Source: Helicobacter heilmannii (GTDB lineage: Bacteria; Campylobacterota; Campylobacteria; Campylobacterales; Helicobacteraceae). Taken from it: a stretch of 64,000 nucleotides of DNA. Positions within the stretch are counted from its first letter, which is position 1. Every line of letters starts with the position of its first letter. Positions 47,061 to 57,116 of this stretch are shown here, in pieces. The stretch covers positions 525,481 through 589,480 of the forward strand of contig NZ_CDMK01000001.1 of NCBI RefSeq assembly GCF_001283065.1, written 5' to 3'. The translations under genes and the position numbers were made by a program. Below the pieces are notes generated by a model. It searched no databases, was not told the DNA's origin, and saw only the letters and a list, made by a program, of their open reading frames with translations.

Positions 47061-48439
47061 AGGGCTAAAAACGCCTTTAAGCGCTCTAGACTCATTTTAT
47101 AGCCTAGAATAAATAAAGCCTCCTTCACCCCAATCCCCCCCGCTTCTCCAAGCAGGGCGATCCTTAAGGGCAACATCAGTGCCCCCGCTTTAAGCCTACT
47201 ATCTGCCATAAAGGCGTGCAAGGTGGCATCTAGGCTTTCTACACTGCTAAAATCCTGCTCTTTCAAGCCCGTCATTAGGGTTTTTAACACCTCTAGGGCT
47301 TGATCTCTGTTTTTGAGCTTGTTTAAGGCGTAGCTGGTGGGCGTGTTCAACACCTTAGCAATCTCTATCGCCATTTCCTTTAAAGTGCTCACCCGACTTT
47401 TTAGAGCCTCTAGCAAGGTGTTTTGTTGGGCTGGGCTTAGGGCGTAAAAGTTGCTTGGCAAATTGAAATCTGCCAGCAGTGCTTTTAGCCGGTCTACGCT
47501 GCTCTCTTTAAGGTAGTGGCTATTCAACCACTCCAACTTATGGGGGCTAAAGCAACTGGGCGCGCTATTTAAATCCTTGGGATTAAAAAATTCTTTCATC
47601 TCCTGCAGACTAAAAATCTCTTGGTCTTGGTGGCTCCAGCCCAAACGCACCAAGAAGTTTAAAAGCGCGTCCTTAAGATAGCCCAATGCCTTATAATCCA
47701 TCACCCCCATCGCCCCATCTCGTTTGCTGAGCTTATGCCCGCTTTCGTTTAAAATCATGGGCACATGGTAGAAGTTGGGGATTTTAAAGCCCAAAGCTTC
47801 GTATAAAATGATTTGTTTAGGCGTGTTGCTTAAGTGGTCATCCCCGCGGATCACATCGCTAATCCCCATCAAAGCGTCATCGATGGTTACCACAAAATTA
47901 TAAGTGGGCACACCATTGGAGCGCGCAATCACAAAGTCGTCTAGCTCCTCGGCTTGCACGCACACCTCCCCCTTAACCCCATCTTTAAAGTGCACTTCCC
48001 CACTTAAAGGGGCTTTGATGCGCACCACGGGCTCTATGCCACTGGGGGGTGTGCCTTTAAAGTCTCTGTAGCGGCGATCATAGCGGGGGGTTAGACCTTG
48101 TGCCCTTTGTGTTTCCCTTAAGGCCTCTAGCTCCTCTTTAGACATATAACAATAATACGCCTTGCCCGCATCTAAGAGTTGCTGGATATAGCGTTGGTAA
48201 ATGTCTAGCCTTTGGGATTGATACCAAATTTCGCCATCCACCTCTAGCCCCACCCACTCAAAGGCCTTTAAAATCGCCTCTGTGGCTTCCTTGACATTGC
48301 GGTCTAAATCCGTGTCCTCGATGCGTAAATAAAACCTCCCCCTACAAGAGCGGGCGTAAAGATAGTTGAAAAGGGCGGTTCTTAGGCCTCCTATGTGTAA
48401 ATGCCCCGTAGGCGAGGGGGCAAATCGTGTGGTTACCAT
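47057..48439 (-). CDS. gltX: Glutamyl-tRNA synthetase
   Basis: Class I aminoacyl-tRNA synthetase, 460 residues. The N-terminus has TRFAPSPTGHLHIGGLRTAL with the HIGH motif as HIGG, and KLSKRDG near residue 240 is the KMSKS loop. RGDDHLSNTPKQI near 205 and the helical anticodon-binding end are typical. Helicobacter has two GltX paralogues; the wording of YYCYMSKEELEALRE and RYRDFKGTPPSGIEPVVRIK fits the canonical GltX1 rather than the tRNA(Gln)-specific GltX2, but this is from memory. Confidence 0.93.
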   Translation of the reverse strand: MVTTRFAPSPTGHLHIGGLRTALFNYLYARSCRGRFYLRIEDTDLDRNVKEATEAILKAFEWVGLEVDGEIWYQSQRLDIYQRYIQQLLDAGKAYYCYMSKEELEALRETQRAQGLTPRYDRRYRDFKGTPPSGIEPVVRIKAPLSGEVHFKDGVKGEVCVQAEELDDFVIARSNGVPTYNFVVTIDDALMGISDVIRGDDHLSNTPKQIILYEALGFKIPNFYHVPMILNESGHKLSKRDGAMGVMDYKALGYLKDALLNFLVRLGWSHQDQEIFSLQEMKEFFNPKDLNSAPSCFSPHKLEWLNSHYLKESSVDRLKALLADFNLPSNFYALSPAQQNTLLEALKSRVSTLKEMAIEIAKVLNTPTSYALNKLKNRDQALEVLKTLMTGLKEQDFSSVESLDATLHAFMADSRLKAGALMLPLRIALLGEAGGIGVKEALFILGYKMSLERLKAFLAL

Positions 48440-48466
48440 GTTGATCCTTTATGAAAATTTCAAATT

Positions 48467-49258
48467 CTAGCAAAGGGCATGGCAATAGTCAATGAACGCA
48501 TTTAAGGAGACTGCCCCCACCCTTTTGACCGCCCCGCTAAAGAGAACATTCTTGCCCTCTAAACTTAAGTTTAAAACCTCCCCACTGGGCGGAATGCAAT
48601 ACGCTTTAGGCTTTGCCCCCCTTTGTTGCGCCGCCACAAACACGGCCGCCATGCCCGTGCCACAGGCCAGCGTGATGTCCTCCACCCCCCGCTCATAGGT
48701 AGCCAAATGGATTTTTGCAGGACTCTCTACATAGGCATAGTTGACATTGGCGTTAAATTGTTGGCGCAGGGCTTGCATGGCTGGGGTCTTGGCTTGAGGC
48801 AATGCGCTGACATGATCTACAAAATGCACCAAGTGGGGCACGCCGCTGTCAATCAATGCCCACTCCTGCCCCTCAATCTCTAGATGCTCTAGCCACTTGG
48901 GACTGCCTAAGTTACTTTGCACCACCCCGCCCCTCTCTTCAACTTCAAGCACTTCAACGCCAATTGCCCCAGCCCCGCTTAAAAAGCAATGTTTCTTGGG
49001 GGCGATCCCTTGCAAATACGCATAAAGTCCCACGCACCGACTCGCATTCCCGCACATGTTGGCTAAGCTCCCATCGGCGTTGTAAAACTCCCATGTATAG
49101 GCATATTCAGGATGGGGCAAGAGCACCACCAAACCATCTGCGCCAAAGCCATAGTGGCGCGCGCAAAGCTCTTTGGCTAGGGCTTGGCGGTTGGTGGGCT
49201 TCAAGTGGTGGGTGATTAAAAAATCGTTCCCACTGGCACAATATTTCTCTAGGTACAT
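48467..49258 (-). CDS. dapF: Diaminopimelate epimerase
   Basis: Interconverts LL- and meso-diaminopimelate for lysine and peptidoglycan synthesis. The 263 residues begin YLEKYCASGNDFL. The two catalytic cysteines lie in MCGNASRCVG near residue 70 and TLACGTGMAAVFVA near 200. The ATG at 49258 matches the family start; a reading 19 codons longer overlaps the next gene's promoter region. It is divergent from the AI-2E family gene, as I recall in H. pylori. Confidence 0.94.
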   Translation of the reverse strand: MYLEKYCASGNDFLITHHLKPTNRQALAKELCARHYGFGADGLVVLLPHPEYAYTWEFYNADGSLANMCGNASRCVGLYAYLQGIAPKKHCFLSGAGAIGVEVLEVEERGGVVQSNLGSPKWLEHLEIEGQEWALIDSGVPHLVHFVDHVSALPQAKTPAMQALRQQFNANVNYAYVESPAKIHLATYERGVEDITLACGTGMAAVFVAAQQRGAKPKAYCIPPSGEVLNLSLEGKNVLFSGAVKRVGAVSLNAFIDYCHALC

Positions 49259-49313
49259 GTTTGGCCTTTTTGGGGTATTATTTGGGGTATTATAGAGTAA
49301 AAAAGCGAGTTGC

Positions 49314-50366
49314 ATGCGTCCTGTGTATTTCTTTTGGCTTTTGTTTGCGGTGTCTTTTTATTGGATGCTCTATCTTTATGAAGATTTTTTAATGGATTTG
49401 CTCATCGCCGGACTGCTCTGCGTCACGGTCTTTTGGCTCAAAGAGTTCTTTGACCACTACATGAACAACATTTGCAGCTCGCTTTTATGCGTGGTGGTGC
49501 TTTTAAGCTTTTTAGTCGTGCCGATGTATTTTCTCATTTACAAAAGCATGGATTTTATCACCCACTTAAACCTAGAAAAATTTGCCTTTTACTTCAACAA
49601 GTCCAAAAGCGACCTCTTGCTCTATTTGGAGCACTTCCCCGCCCTAAGCACCTATGCCCATAAACTCTTGTCTAATTTTTCAGCGCAGACCTTGATGTCC
49701 TACGCCCTGCACCTTAGTAGCGGGATTGGCAAGTACAGCCTTAAATTTGCTAGCGATACGGCGATGGTGTTGGTCTTTTTATTCTTATGTTTCTTTTACG
49801 GGCAACGCTTTTACGATTATATTTTGGAGATTCTGCCCTTTGAGAAAATCCAAAGCCGGGGGATTTTTAGAGAAGTGGCGGGGATTTTGCGCGTGGTCTT
49901 GCTGACCTCGATCATCAATGTCGTGTTGCAAGGCGTGGCCTTTGGGGTGTTGGTAGTGTTTTTTGGGCTAGATTGGCTCTCGCTTGGGATTTTATACGGA
50001 CTGGCTTCTTTGATTCCCATTGTGGGCGGGGCTTTGGTGTGGCTGCCCGTGAGCGTTTATGAGCTTTACAGAAACCACCCTACAATCGCCTTAATCATCG
50101 CTCTTTATTCGGTGATCTTTATCGGCGGGGCGATCGACAGCCTGATTAAACCATGGCTCATTGGCTTCATTAAACGCCAAGTGCTGAAAATCTCGCTTAA
50201 GATCAACGAGATTTTAATCTTCTTTTCCATTTTAGCGGGTATCAGCAAGTTTGGCTTTTGGGGGATCGCTGTGGGCCCCACCATCACTGCCTTTTTCATC
50301 GTGCTCTTGCGGTTGTATGAAAAGGTCTTCAGCTCTAAGCCCAAGCAGGTGAGCCTACCTAAGTAG
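49314..50366 (+). CDS. AI-2E/PerM-family membrane protein
   Basis: A 350-residue integral membrane protein with the AI-2 exporter (UPF0118, PerM) fold. It has paired N-terminal segments, a long amphipathic central region with KFAFYFNKSKSDLLLYLEHF, and C-terminal membrane segments. LIPIVGGALVWLPVSVYELY near 233-252 and GGAIDSLIKPWLIG near 270-283 are signatures of the family. Members have been proposed as autoinducer-2 exporters or Na+(Li+)/H+ antiporters; function here is unknown. Its last 8 bp overlap the convergent lctP. Confidence 0.88.
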   Translation: MRPVYFFWLLFAVSFYWMLYLYEDFLMDLLIAGLLCVTVFWLKEFFDHYMNNICSSLLCVVVLLSFLVVPMYFLIYKSMDFITHLNLEKFAFYFNKSKSDLLLYLEHFPALSTYAHKLLSNFSAQTLMSYALHLSSGIGKYSLKFASDTAMVLVFLFLCFFYGQRFYDYILEILPFEKIQSRGIFREVAGILRVVLLTSIINVVLQGVAFGVLVVFFGLDWLSLGILYGLASLIPIVGGALVWLPVSVYELYRNHPTIALIIALYSVIFIGGAIDSLIKPWLIGFIKRQVLKISLKINEILIFFSILAGISKFGFWGIAVGPTITAFFIVLLRLYEKVFSSKPKQVSLPK

Positions 50367-52011
50367 TGGGCACCACTTGGGGGAATCCATAGGCGATCAC
50401 GCTCACCACAATCCCAATCACAACCACAAAGGCGATCGAGTATTTCACCGTGAATTTAAACAAATCAGACTCCTTGCCCGCCAAGCCCACGGCGGCACAG
50501 GCGATCGCGATGCTTTGTGGGCTGATCATCTTGCCCAAAGTCCCACCCACGGTGTTGGCGGTGAGCGTTAAAATTTCTGGGATTTTAAGGTTATTGGCGG
50601 TGAGCTGTTGCAAGGAGCCAAAGAGCAGGTTAGAGCTTGTGTCGCTGCCTGTTAAAAACACGCCAACCCACCCAATGATGGGCGAGAAGAAAGTAAAGGC
50701 TTTGCCCGTGTGGGTGAGCGCAAGTGCCATGGTGGCTGAAATCCCGCTGTAATTGGACACATAAGCAAAGCTGAGCACCAGTCCGATCGTCAAAATAGGG
50801 TAGCGCATTTCTTTTAAGGTGTCGCCAAAGACCTCGATTGCTTCGCTAGCCTTCACGCGGAGCACAAAAATACTAATGAGCGCAGCCACTAAAATAGAAG
50901 TGCCCACGGTGTTGATGAGAGGTAATTTAAAGACCACAGGGCTGGCCGCACTCTTGCTCTCAAACACAAAGGGCGCGCTCTTTAAAATCTTTTGACTGAT
51001 GCTACTAAACTCAAAGTAAAAGCTAGAGAACGCCAACGCTCCGCCCTTGGTAAAGAGGGCTTTAAACCACGGCTGAGTCCAAATGACAATGGTTGCAATG
51101 AGAATAATGAAAGGGGCCCACGCCACCAAGACCTTACAGATATGGTGTTTGGGGTGCTCATGGGAAACTTCCTTGCCATCACTTCTAAAAATGTGCTTGG
51201 GTTGCCAAAAGCGCAAAAACACTGCAGTTGCGATGAGCGAAACGATTGCCGAGAGGATTCCGGGCAACTCTGGTCCTAGATAGTTGGAGCTTAAATACTG
51301 CGCTAAGGCAAAGCTAAGAGCAGCTACGAACACTGCAGGGAAGGTTTCTTTCACTCCTCTAAACCCATCCATTAAGAACACAATGAAAAAGGGAACAAGC
51401 AAACTGATAAAGAATAAAATCTTACCCGCCATCGCACTGATAGAGAGCGCGCTCACACCCACTGCCCCTGCCATGGCCGTGATGGGGATGCCCACTGCTC
51501 CAAAGGCCACGGGCGCAGTGTTGGCAATCAAGCACAACCCCGCCGCATACAGGGGGTTTAAGCCTAGACCGACCAAGATCGCCGCGGTGATCGCTACAGG
51601 TCCACCAAAGCCGATCGCCCCCTCCAAAAACGAGCCAAAACAAAACCCGATCAAAATCACCAAGATGCGGTGATCGGGTGTGATGGCCTGTACACTTTCT
51701 TTGAGAATCTCAAAGTAGCCGGATTTCACGCTGAGCTTATACAAGAAGATCGCAGCGACGATGATCCACGCAATGGGCCACAAACCATAGAGAAAGCCGT
51801 AAACAAAGCTCGCCCCCACCATCACAGCGGGCATTTTGTAGATAAAAAGGGCGATTGCCACAGACAACCCCACGCTTAAAAACGCAGCGGTGTGTCCTTT
51901 GAGTTTAAACACAATTAAGGACGCAAAAAAGAGTACAATGGGTAAAACCGCAACAAGGGCGCTTAGCCAAATATTGCCCCCCAGGGGGGCGTAGACCTGA
52001 TGCCACATCAA
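50359..52011 (-). CDS. lctP: L-lactate permease
   Basis: Proton-coupled lactate importer of the LctP family, 550 residues with 12-14 membrane segments. PIAWIIVAAIFLYKLSVKSG near residue 76-95, FGSFLEGAIGFGGPVAITAA near 124-143, GVFLTGSDTSSNLLFGSLQ near 451-469 and MISPQSIAIACAAVGLAGKE near 500-519 are the classic family motifs. In gastric Helicobacter lactate is a chemoattractant and carbon source. H. pylori has two tandem lctP genes; only one is present here. Confidence 0.95.
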   Translation of the reverse strand: MMWHQVYAPLGGNIWLSALVAVLPIVLFFASLIVFKLKGHTAAFLSVGLSVAIALFIYKMPAVMVGASFVYGFLYGLWPIAWIIVAAIFLYKLSVKSGYFEILKESVQAITPDHRILVILIGFCFGSFLEGAIGFGGPVAITAAILVGLGLNPLYAAGLCLIANTAPVAFGAVGIPITAMAGAVGVSALSISAMAGKILFFISLLVPFFIVFLMDGFRGVKETFPAVFVAALSFALAQYLSSNYLGPELPGILSAIVSLIATAVFLRFWQPKHIFRSDGKEVSHEHPKHHICKVLVAWAPFIILIATIVIWTQPWFKALFTKGGALAFSSFYFEFSSISQKILKSAPFVFESKSAASPVVFKLPLINTVGTSILVAALISIFVLRVKASEAIEVFGDTLKEMRYPILTIGLVLSFAYVSNYSGISATMALALTHTGKAFTFFSPIIGWVGVFLTGSDTSSNLLFGSLQQLTANNLKIPEILTLTANTVGGTLGKMISPQSIAIACAAVGLAGKESDLFKFTVKYSIAFVVVIGIVVSVIAYGFPQVVPTT

Positions 52012-52094
52012 AAACTCCTATAAAAATTAGAACTTAAGTATATCATAAGCTTAGCCGCAGAGGGACTGCTCACCCAAATCATGCCAACAACCGC

Positions 52095-53889
52095 CTAGAA
52101 GTTGTAAACATAATTCACAAAGACGGAGATAGGGCATTTGTTGCTAAGCTCTATGAGCTCTTGTCCTTATGGGCTTTGGAGCAACTGTTGAAGGCTAGGG
52201 GATTTTAGCCCCACTTTAAACCTATGATGCTTACTGACATTGCTTTAAAGCCAATGTTAGGAGGATTTGAAAATAGGTCATGTGTTGGCACACCTGCCAG
52301 CCCTGAGATTTTAGGGCACTGGCCAAGTTTTTGTATGCCCTGGCATCCTTTATAGCCACGAGCTGCTCGCCAGTATAAAGCCTATAAACAACCCTGTGTT
52401 GTAAGACACATGGGCACTTTCATAGAGGTTATAGAGCGCATCTATGAGCACCATAGACCAAGTTGCTAAAGGGCACTGGCAGACTTCGCAAGCTTGCCAT
52501 ATTGGTAGCTAAAACTGCTGTAGCAACGCAGTCCAAAGCGTTTTCTCTTGCCAAAGAATTGCTGATAACCCAGTTGGGCGTTAAATCTGTAGACATTGCC
52601 GCTTTCCTGCCCGCTTTGCATCGTGGCAAGGCGAGAGTTTAAGAGGGCGATTAAGACTTGGGTGCTTTAAGCGTAGGTGGCCAGCTTGCTTTTTGTAGTC
52701 TGTAGGTAGGTGTGCCCAAGTCTTGTATCGCCAGCCCTTTGAACTGTTGATTCTTGGAGACTAATTTCACTCTTTAGCAGCCAAGACATCTAGCCCTACA
52801 AAGAGGTGCTTAGGATGGGTGTTTAACAACGCGCCGCAACTTCTGCTCTTGAATGATGAGTTGGTCTAACCTGGCTTATAAGCTGGCGATATTGTGGCTT
52901 GGGTTGTTTGCCATCGCATCAAAACCATTAAAAGAGTCATTCATATCTTGGCTGATGTTGGCGTTGTTAGACACTTGGTTAAAAAACTTGTCGGTCCCCG
53001 CCACTAAAGAACTGATGGCTTGTGCCGTGTTACCAGTACTGTGCTCCACAAGCCTAAGCAATATGCTTGTATTGACTTCAATCGTGCCCTATTCTTCTCT
53101 CTTGTAGCTATCAATGTTTTGGAGTGTACCACCACCATCTATCAGGGTTTGCGAGTGGGTTTAGGACATAGGGGTGTAGAAATTTTAGGGGGCGTAGTGG
53201 CACTTGGCTTGCTGGTCGGGGTTTGGGCGGTGTTTTGGGGGTTTGGCAAGGGCATTCCATTATTTTGGGTTTGGCAAGGGCTGGCACTCTGTGTAGACTT
53301 AGAGAAATGGGCGCAGGACTCGCATCCACCTTTATGGGGGGCAGGTTTTTAGTGTTGGCAATGGGGGTGTTGGGGTTTGGTGTTGTGGTTTGGTTTATGT
53401 TGTTACAAACCCGGGGCAGAGGTTTAGTTTTGGTTGCCTCAGAAAGTTAGGGCACAGGGGGTTTAGCTCAAGGTCCGGGCGCGCCAAAGAAGGAGGCTTA
53501 AGAAAGGATTGCCATGAGCATTGCAACACCAAAGGACATCCGTCCCTTGAAAGCCATCTTATCGATCTCTGTGTCCGCTTCTTAAGAAGGATGAACAAAA
53601 GGCAGAGGAAAGGCTAGCGGAGGTATTTTTGAGCCCGTTGTCCATAAAAACTCCTTTGAAGTGGTTCTAGGCTACTTGCCCACCTTGGTTTGGGGCACTT
53701 GAGGCGCAGACAAAACTATAGGTTTAGTGTTTGCACATCAAAACGCGGGATTTGGCTGGCAAGCTTAAGGGGCTTTTTTCTGCGTGCTTTGGGTGCTGTT
53801 GGAGCATTGAAAACCACAGACCCATAAGCCCACAAGGGGCAGGTAAGGCCCAGAGCTGCTAGGGTGATTATTGTTTTGAAAGAGTGCAT
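52095..53889 (-). pseudogene. Dead Hop-family outer membrane protein gene
   Basis: Minus-strand translation shows a complete but broken Hop-type gene. It begins with a signal peptide at 53889 (MHSFKTIITLAALGLTCPLW) and stops at 53716. A middle fragment follows near 52876-53061 (FFNQVSNNANISQDMNDSF). The C-terminal barrel is spread over several frames: FNAQLGYQQFFGKRKRFGLR and SSFSYQYG (52500-52590), ALYNLYESAHVSYNTGLFIG (52390-52450), and VNYVYNF ending at 52095. These are hallmark pieces of Hop C-terminal domains. The total span of 1.8 kb (598 codons) equals a full-length Hop. Many frameshifts and stops exclude function. Confidence 0.75.
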
Positions 53890-53975
53890 TTTGACCCCTT
53901 TGACCAGGATTAGCAAAGTTGTCGCCAAGTTTTACTACAAGCAACATTGAACTTATAAAAGCTTGAGAGTGGGTT

Positions 53976-54551
53976 TTAGGGGTTTAAAAAATAGCGGATG
54001 CTCGCAAAACCCTTAAGGTGTAGATTTTTCACTAGCTCAATGTGTCTTGGTGTGGTGATCCCCCCTAGGGCAAAAACGCGGGCTTTGAGCGCAGGGCTTA
54101 GGGCATTGAAGTAGTCTAGTCCCAAAGGTGGGGGTTTGTTTGGCGTGGCAAATATGGGGCTTAGGGTGCAAAAATGCACACTGCAATCTAGGGCTTCTTG
54201 TACCTCATCAATGCTGTGTGCGCTGTAAAAGATTTGTAAGTGTTTAGGGATTTTTGGTGCAAAATCTAGGACATGGCTTTTTAAATGCACGCCGCTAAAG
54301 CCAAATTCTAGAGCACTCTCTAGGCTGGCACTCGGGGTTTTACAATTGATTAAAGCGACCACTTTAAAAGCGACACAAAGGCGCACAAAAACAGCACACA
54401 CATCTGGGCTAAAGGGCGCGCTACCCGCTTGCCTTAAGCAGGCGAAGTTGGGCGGATGGGCGCGAAACACCCGCATTAAGTGGGCCTCAAACTCTTTTAC
54501 ACCTAAAGCCTGCCAACTCTTTGGACTGATGAAGTAGGATGCAAACACCAA
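53976..54551 (-). CDS. Thiamine-phosphate-synthase-like (ThiE/TenI) protein
   Basis: A 191-residue TIM-barrel-like protein. FGFSGVHLKSHVLDFAPKIP, FYSAHSIDEVQEAL, TLSPIFATPNKPPPLGLDYF and VFALGGITTPRHIELV follow the ThiE/TenI pattern (Ser-Pro-Ile-Phe-x-Thr, then Leu-Gly, then Leu-Gly-Gly-Ile). The pyrophosphate-binding region is divergent, so catalysis is not certain; TenI-type enzymes instead aromatise thiazole. It occupies the place after trpB where trpA would be expected. Start is TTG at 54551 or GTG at 54548, both weak. Confidence 0.7.
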   Translation of the reverse strand: MVFASYFISPKSWQALGVKEFEAHLMRVFRAHPPNFACLRQAGSAPFSPDVCAVFVRLCVAFKVVALINCKTPSASLESALEFGFSGVHLKSHVLDFAPKIPKHLQIFYSAHSIDEVQEALDCSVHFCTLSPIFATPNKPPPLGLDYFNALSPALKARVFALGGITTPRHIELVKNLHLKGFASIRYFLNP

Positions 54552-54590
54552 ACCGCTTACACCAAGAAATCACACCATGGGCAAACAACC

Positions 54591-55760
54591 CTAGGCATTT
54601 GCCAACGCCCCCTGCACTGTGGCTAAGTCCTTATCCCCCCGGCCACTTAAATTGACAAGAATCAGGCTTTCTCCCTTGCACTCGTTAGCAAGTTTATAGG
54701 CATAAGCTAGGGCATGCGCGCTCTCTAGGGCGGGGATGATGCCCTCGCTTTGGCTTAAGTGCACAAAGGCCTCTAGGGCTTCCTTATCGCTCACAGCCAC
54801 ATACTGCGCCCGCCCGCTTGTTTTTAAATAGCTATGCTCTGGCCCCACGCCGGGGTAATCTAGTCCGGCAGAAATGCTGTGGCTTTCTAAAATTTGCCCC
54901 TCTTCATTTTGCAGAATATAAGTCTTGCTGCCGTGCAAAATCCCCACACTCCCCTTGCATAAAGTTGCCCCGTGTTTATTTGTATCTAGCCCAAGCCCTC
55001 CGGGCTCCACCCCCACCAAGGCAACGGTTGTATCGTCTAAAAATCCCGCAAAAATGCCAATCGCATTAGAGCCTCCGCCCACGCAAGCGATGACAGAGTC
55101 GGGCAACCTGCCTTCTTTTGCTAAAATCTGCGCCCTTGCTTCAGTGCCGATCACGCTTTGGAAGTGTTTAACCATTTGTGGGTAGGGGTGCGGGCCAGCA
55201 GCGGTACCTAGCAGGTAGTGGGTGGTGGCATAAGAGCTTGCCCAATCCCTAAGGGCCTCATTGATCGCGTCCTTTAAACTTGCCGAACCGCTCTCTACGG
55301 ATTGCACCTTGGCACCCAGTAGGCGCATCCTAAAAACATTTTGCTTTTGTCTCTCAATGTCTTTAGCCCCCATATACACCACACACTCTAACCCCAAGAG
55401 CGCGCAAGCAATGGCACTCGCCACGCCGTGCTGCCCTGCCCCCGTTTCGGCAATCACGCGCGTTTTGCCTATTTTTTGCGCCAAGAGTGCTTGCCCTAGG
55501 GCTTGGTTAGTCTTGTGTGCCCCCCCGTGGATCAAATCCTCCCTTTTTAGATACATTTTCACCTTGGGGTTAGGGCAAAAGTTTTTCACTAGAGTTAAGG
55601 GGCTTGGCCGGCCCACAAAATCCTTTAAAAGCCCGCTTAACGCGGCTTGAAACCCGCTGTCTTTTAAACAAGCCTCAAACGCCTGCTCTAATTGTGTGAG
55701 GGCGGGGACTAACAGCTCGGGCACAAAGCCTCCTCCAAATTCTCCAAAATACCGCTGCAT
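54591..55760 (-). CDS. trpB: Tryptophan synthase beta chain
   Basis: PLP enzyme that condenses indole with serine to tryptophan. The 389 residues begin [38 protein letters not shown] near residue 74-91 contains the PLP Lys, and [12 protein letters not shown] near 105-116 and [12 protein letters not shown] near 225-236 (phosphate loop) follow. GPEHSYLK is typical of the TrpA-dependent TrpB1 type. Its ATG directly follows the trpCF stop. No trpA follows it. Confidence 0.95.
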   Translation of the reverse strand: MQRYFGEFGGGFVPELLVPALTQLEQAFEACLKDSGFQAALSGLLKDFVGRPSPLTLVKNFCPNPKVKMYLKREDLIHGGAHKTNQALGQALLAQKIGKTRVIAETGAGQHGVASAIACALLGLECVVYMGAKDIERQKQNVFRMRLLGAKVQSVESGSASLKDAINEALRDWASSYATTHYLLGTAAGPHPYPQMVKHFQSVIGTEARAQILAKEGRLPDSVIACVGGGSNAIGIFAGFLDDTTVALVGVEPGGLGLDTNKHGATLCKGSVGILHGSKTYILQNEEGQILESHSISAGLDYPGVGPEHSYLKTSGRAQYVAVSDKEALEAFVHLSQSEGIIPALESAHALAYAYKLANECKGESLILVNLSGRGDKDLATVQGALANA

Positions 55761-57116
55761 TCAATACTCCCGTAACATTTTCGCCACTTGGGCGATTTTT
55801 TGCCCGCTCTTTCTGCCGGGTGCGTTTTCCACTCCTGAGTTTAAATCAAGCCCCAGCGCTCCTATGGCGGCTGCCTTTTCTAAATTACTCGCATTTAGCC
55901 CCCCTGCGAGCATAAAAGGGCGTTTAAAACCCTCTAAAAGCTCCCAAGCAAACGCCACGCCATTGCCCCCCGCTTTTGCTCCCTTGCTGTCAAACAACAC
56001 TAAAGGGGCATTGGGGATTTGGGGTAATTTTTTGGCATGCGGGTCAATGCTTGCCACCAGCCACACGGGGCAATCTAGGGCATTTTGCAGTAAATGTAAA
56101 TCCTCTTGGCTATAGTACCCGTGAAGCTGCACCGCCTTAAGCCCTAGCTGGTAGGCTCGTTTAATGATCGTCTTGGGCTTGGCCTGCACGAACACGCCCA
56201 CAAAGTCCAGCTTAGGCACTTTTTTAATGAGCTTTTTGGCCTTCTTGGGGGCAATGTAGCGCGGGCTTTGGGGGTCAAAAATCAGCCCGCCATAAATAAA
56301 GCCGTTTTTAAGCACCGCCCTAGCATCTTTCACCCTTTTTAATCCACAGACTTTATTTTCGCCCAAGATGAGCTTTTTACACGCCTTTTCTAGGTTTTTT
56401 TGCGCCATAAGGTGGCTGCCCACCAAGAAGCCCTGCACCTTGTGGCACAGCTGTTTTATCACCGCGTGTGAGTTGATCCCAGACTCGCTAACGAGGATTT
56501 TATCCTCAGCGATTAAAGGGGCGAGCTTTAGGGTGGTGTGTATATCCACTTTGAGGGTTTTTAAATCCCGGTTATTGATGCCCACAATGGGAGCGTTTAA
56601 ATCAAGGGCTCGTTGCAATTCCGCTTGATCACTCACCTCAGTTAAAACCGCCATGCTTAAAGACTGCGCAAGGGTGGCTAATTCTGCATAACTCTCATCA
56701 TCCAGCACACTAAGCATCAATAAAATCGCGTCCGCACCCATAAAGCGCGCTAGGCGGACTTGAAAAGGGTCCAGGATAAAGTCCTTACACAAAAGGGGTT
56801 TGGTGGAGTGCTCGGCCACTATACGCAAATTCTCAAACGCCCCTTTAAAATATTTCTCATCGGTCAGCACGGAAATGCAAGTGGCATATCTCTCATACAC
56901 CTTAGCGATTTTCACCAAATCAAAGGGGCTTCGAATCAAACCCTTAGAGGGGGAGGCCTGCTTGCACTCTAAAATAAAGCTCGTGCGCCGCTCTTGCAAG
57001 GCCTCTTTAAAATTCCTTTGGCTGGGCCTAAGCTCAGCGGGTAGGCTGTAGCGTTTTTTTAGGGCTTGCACCTCTTTTTTCTTGTGTTCTACCATGGTTT
57101 TTAGCAAATCATGCAT
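55761..57116 (-). CDS. trpC: Bifunctional indole-3-glycerol-phosphate synthase / phosphoribosylanthranilate isomerase
   Basis: Fused TrpC-TrpF enzyme of 451 residues, as in E. coli and H. pylori. The N-terminal IGPS half (about 1-250) has FILECKQASPSKGLIR near 47-62, CKDFILDPFQV and VGINNRDLKTLKVD, ending with SESGI and FLVGSHLM. The PRAI half (about 255-451) begins KVCGLKRVKDA, with the catalytic Cys. KAVQLHGYYS near 340, VLFDSKGAKAGGNG near 378-391, and LDLNSGVENAPGRKSGQKI near 420-438 follow. The 5' end overlaps trpD by 8 bp. Confidence 0.95.
   Translation of the reverse strand: MHDLLKTMVEHKKKEVQALKKRYSLPAELRPSQRNFKEALQERRTSFILECKQASPSKGLIRSPFDLVKIAKVYERYATCISVLTDEKYFKGAFENLRIVAEHSTKPLLCKDFILDPFQVRLARFMGADAILLMLSVLDDESYAELATLAQSLSMAVLTEVSDQAELQRALDLNAPIVGINNRDLKTLKVDIHTTLKLAPLIAEDKILVSESGINSHAVIKQLCHKVQGFLVGSHLMAQKNLEKACKKLILGENKVCGLKRVKDARAVLKNGFIYGGLIFDPQSPRYIAPKKAKKLIKKVPKLDFVGVFVQAKPKTIIKRAYQLGLKAVQLHGYYSQEDLHLLQNALDCPVWLVASIDPHAKKLPQIPNAPLVLFDSKGAKAGGNGVAFAWELLEGFKRPFMLAGGLNASNLEKAAAIGALGLDLNSGVENAPGRKSGQKIAQVAKMLREY

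Noticed and set aside
53020-53617. Plus-strand frames of 75-110 codons in the lctP-trp gap
   Set aside because: They lie antisense to the Hop pseudogene and have low-complexity Gly/Val/Leu content typical of shadows.
55761-57116. TrpC-TrpF fusion as an assembly artefact
   Set aside because: Fusion of these two domains is normal in enterobacteria and Helicobacter, and both active sites are intact.
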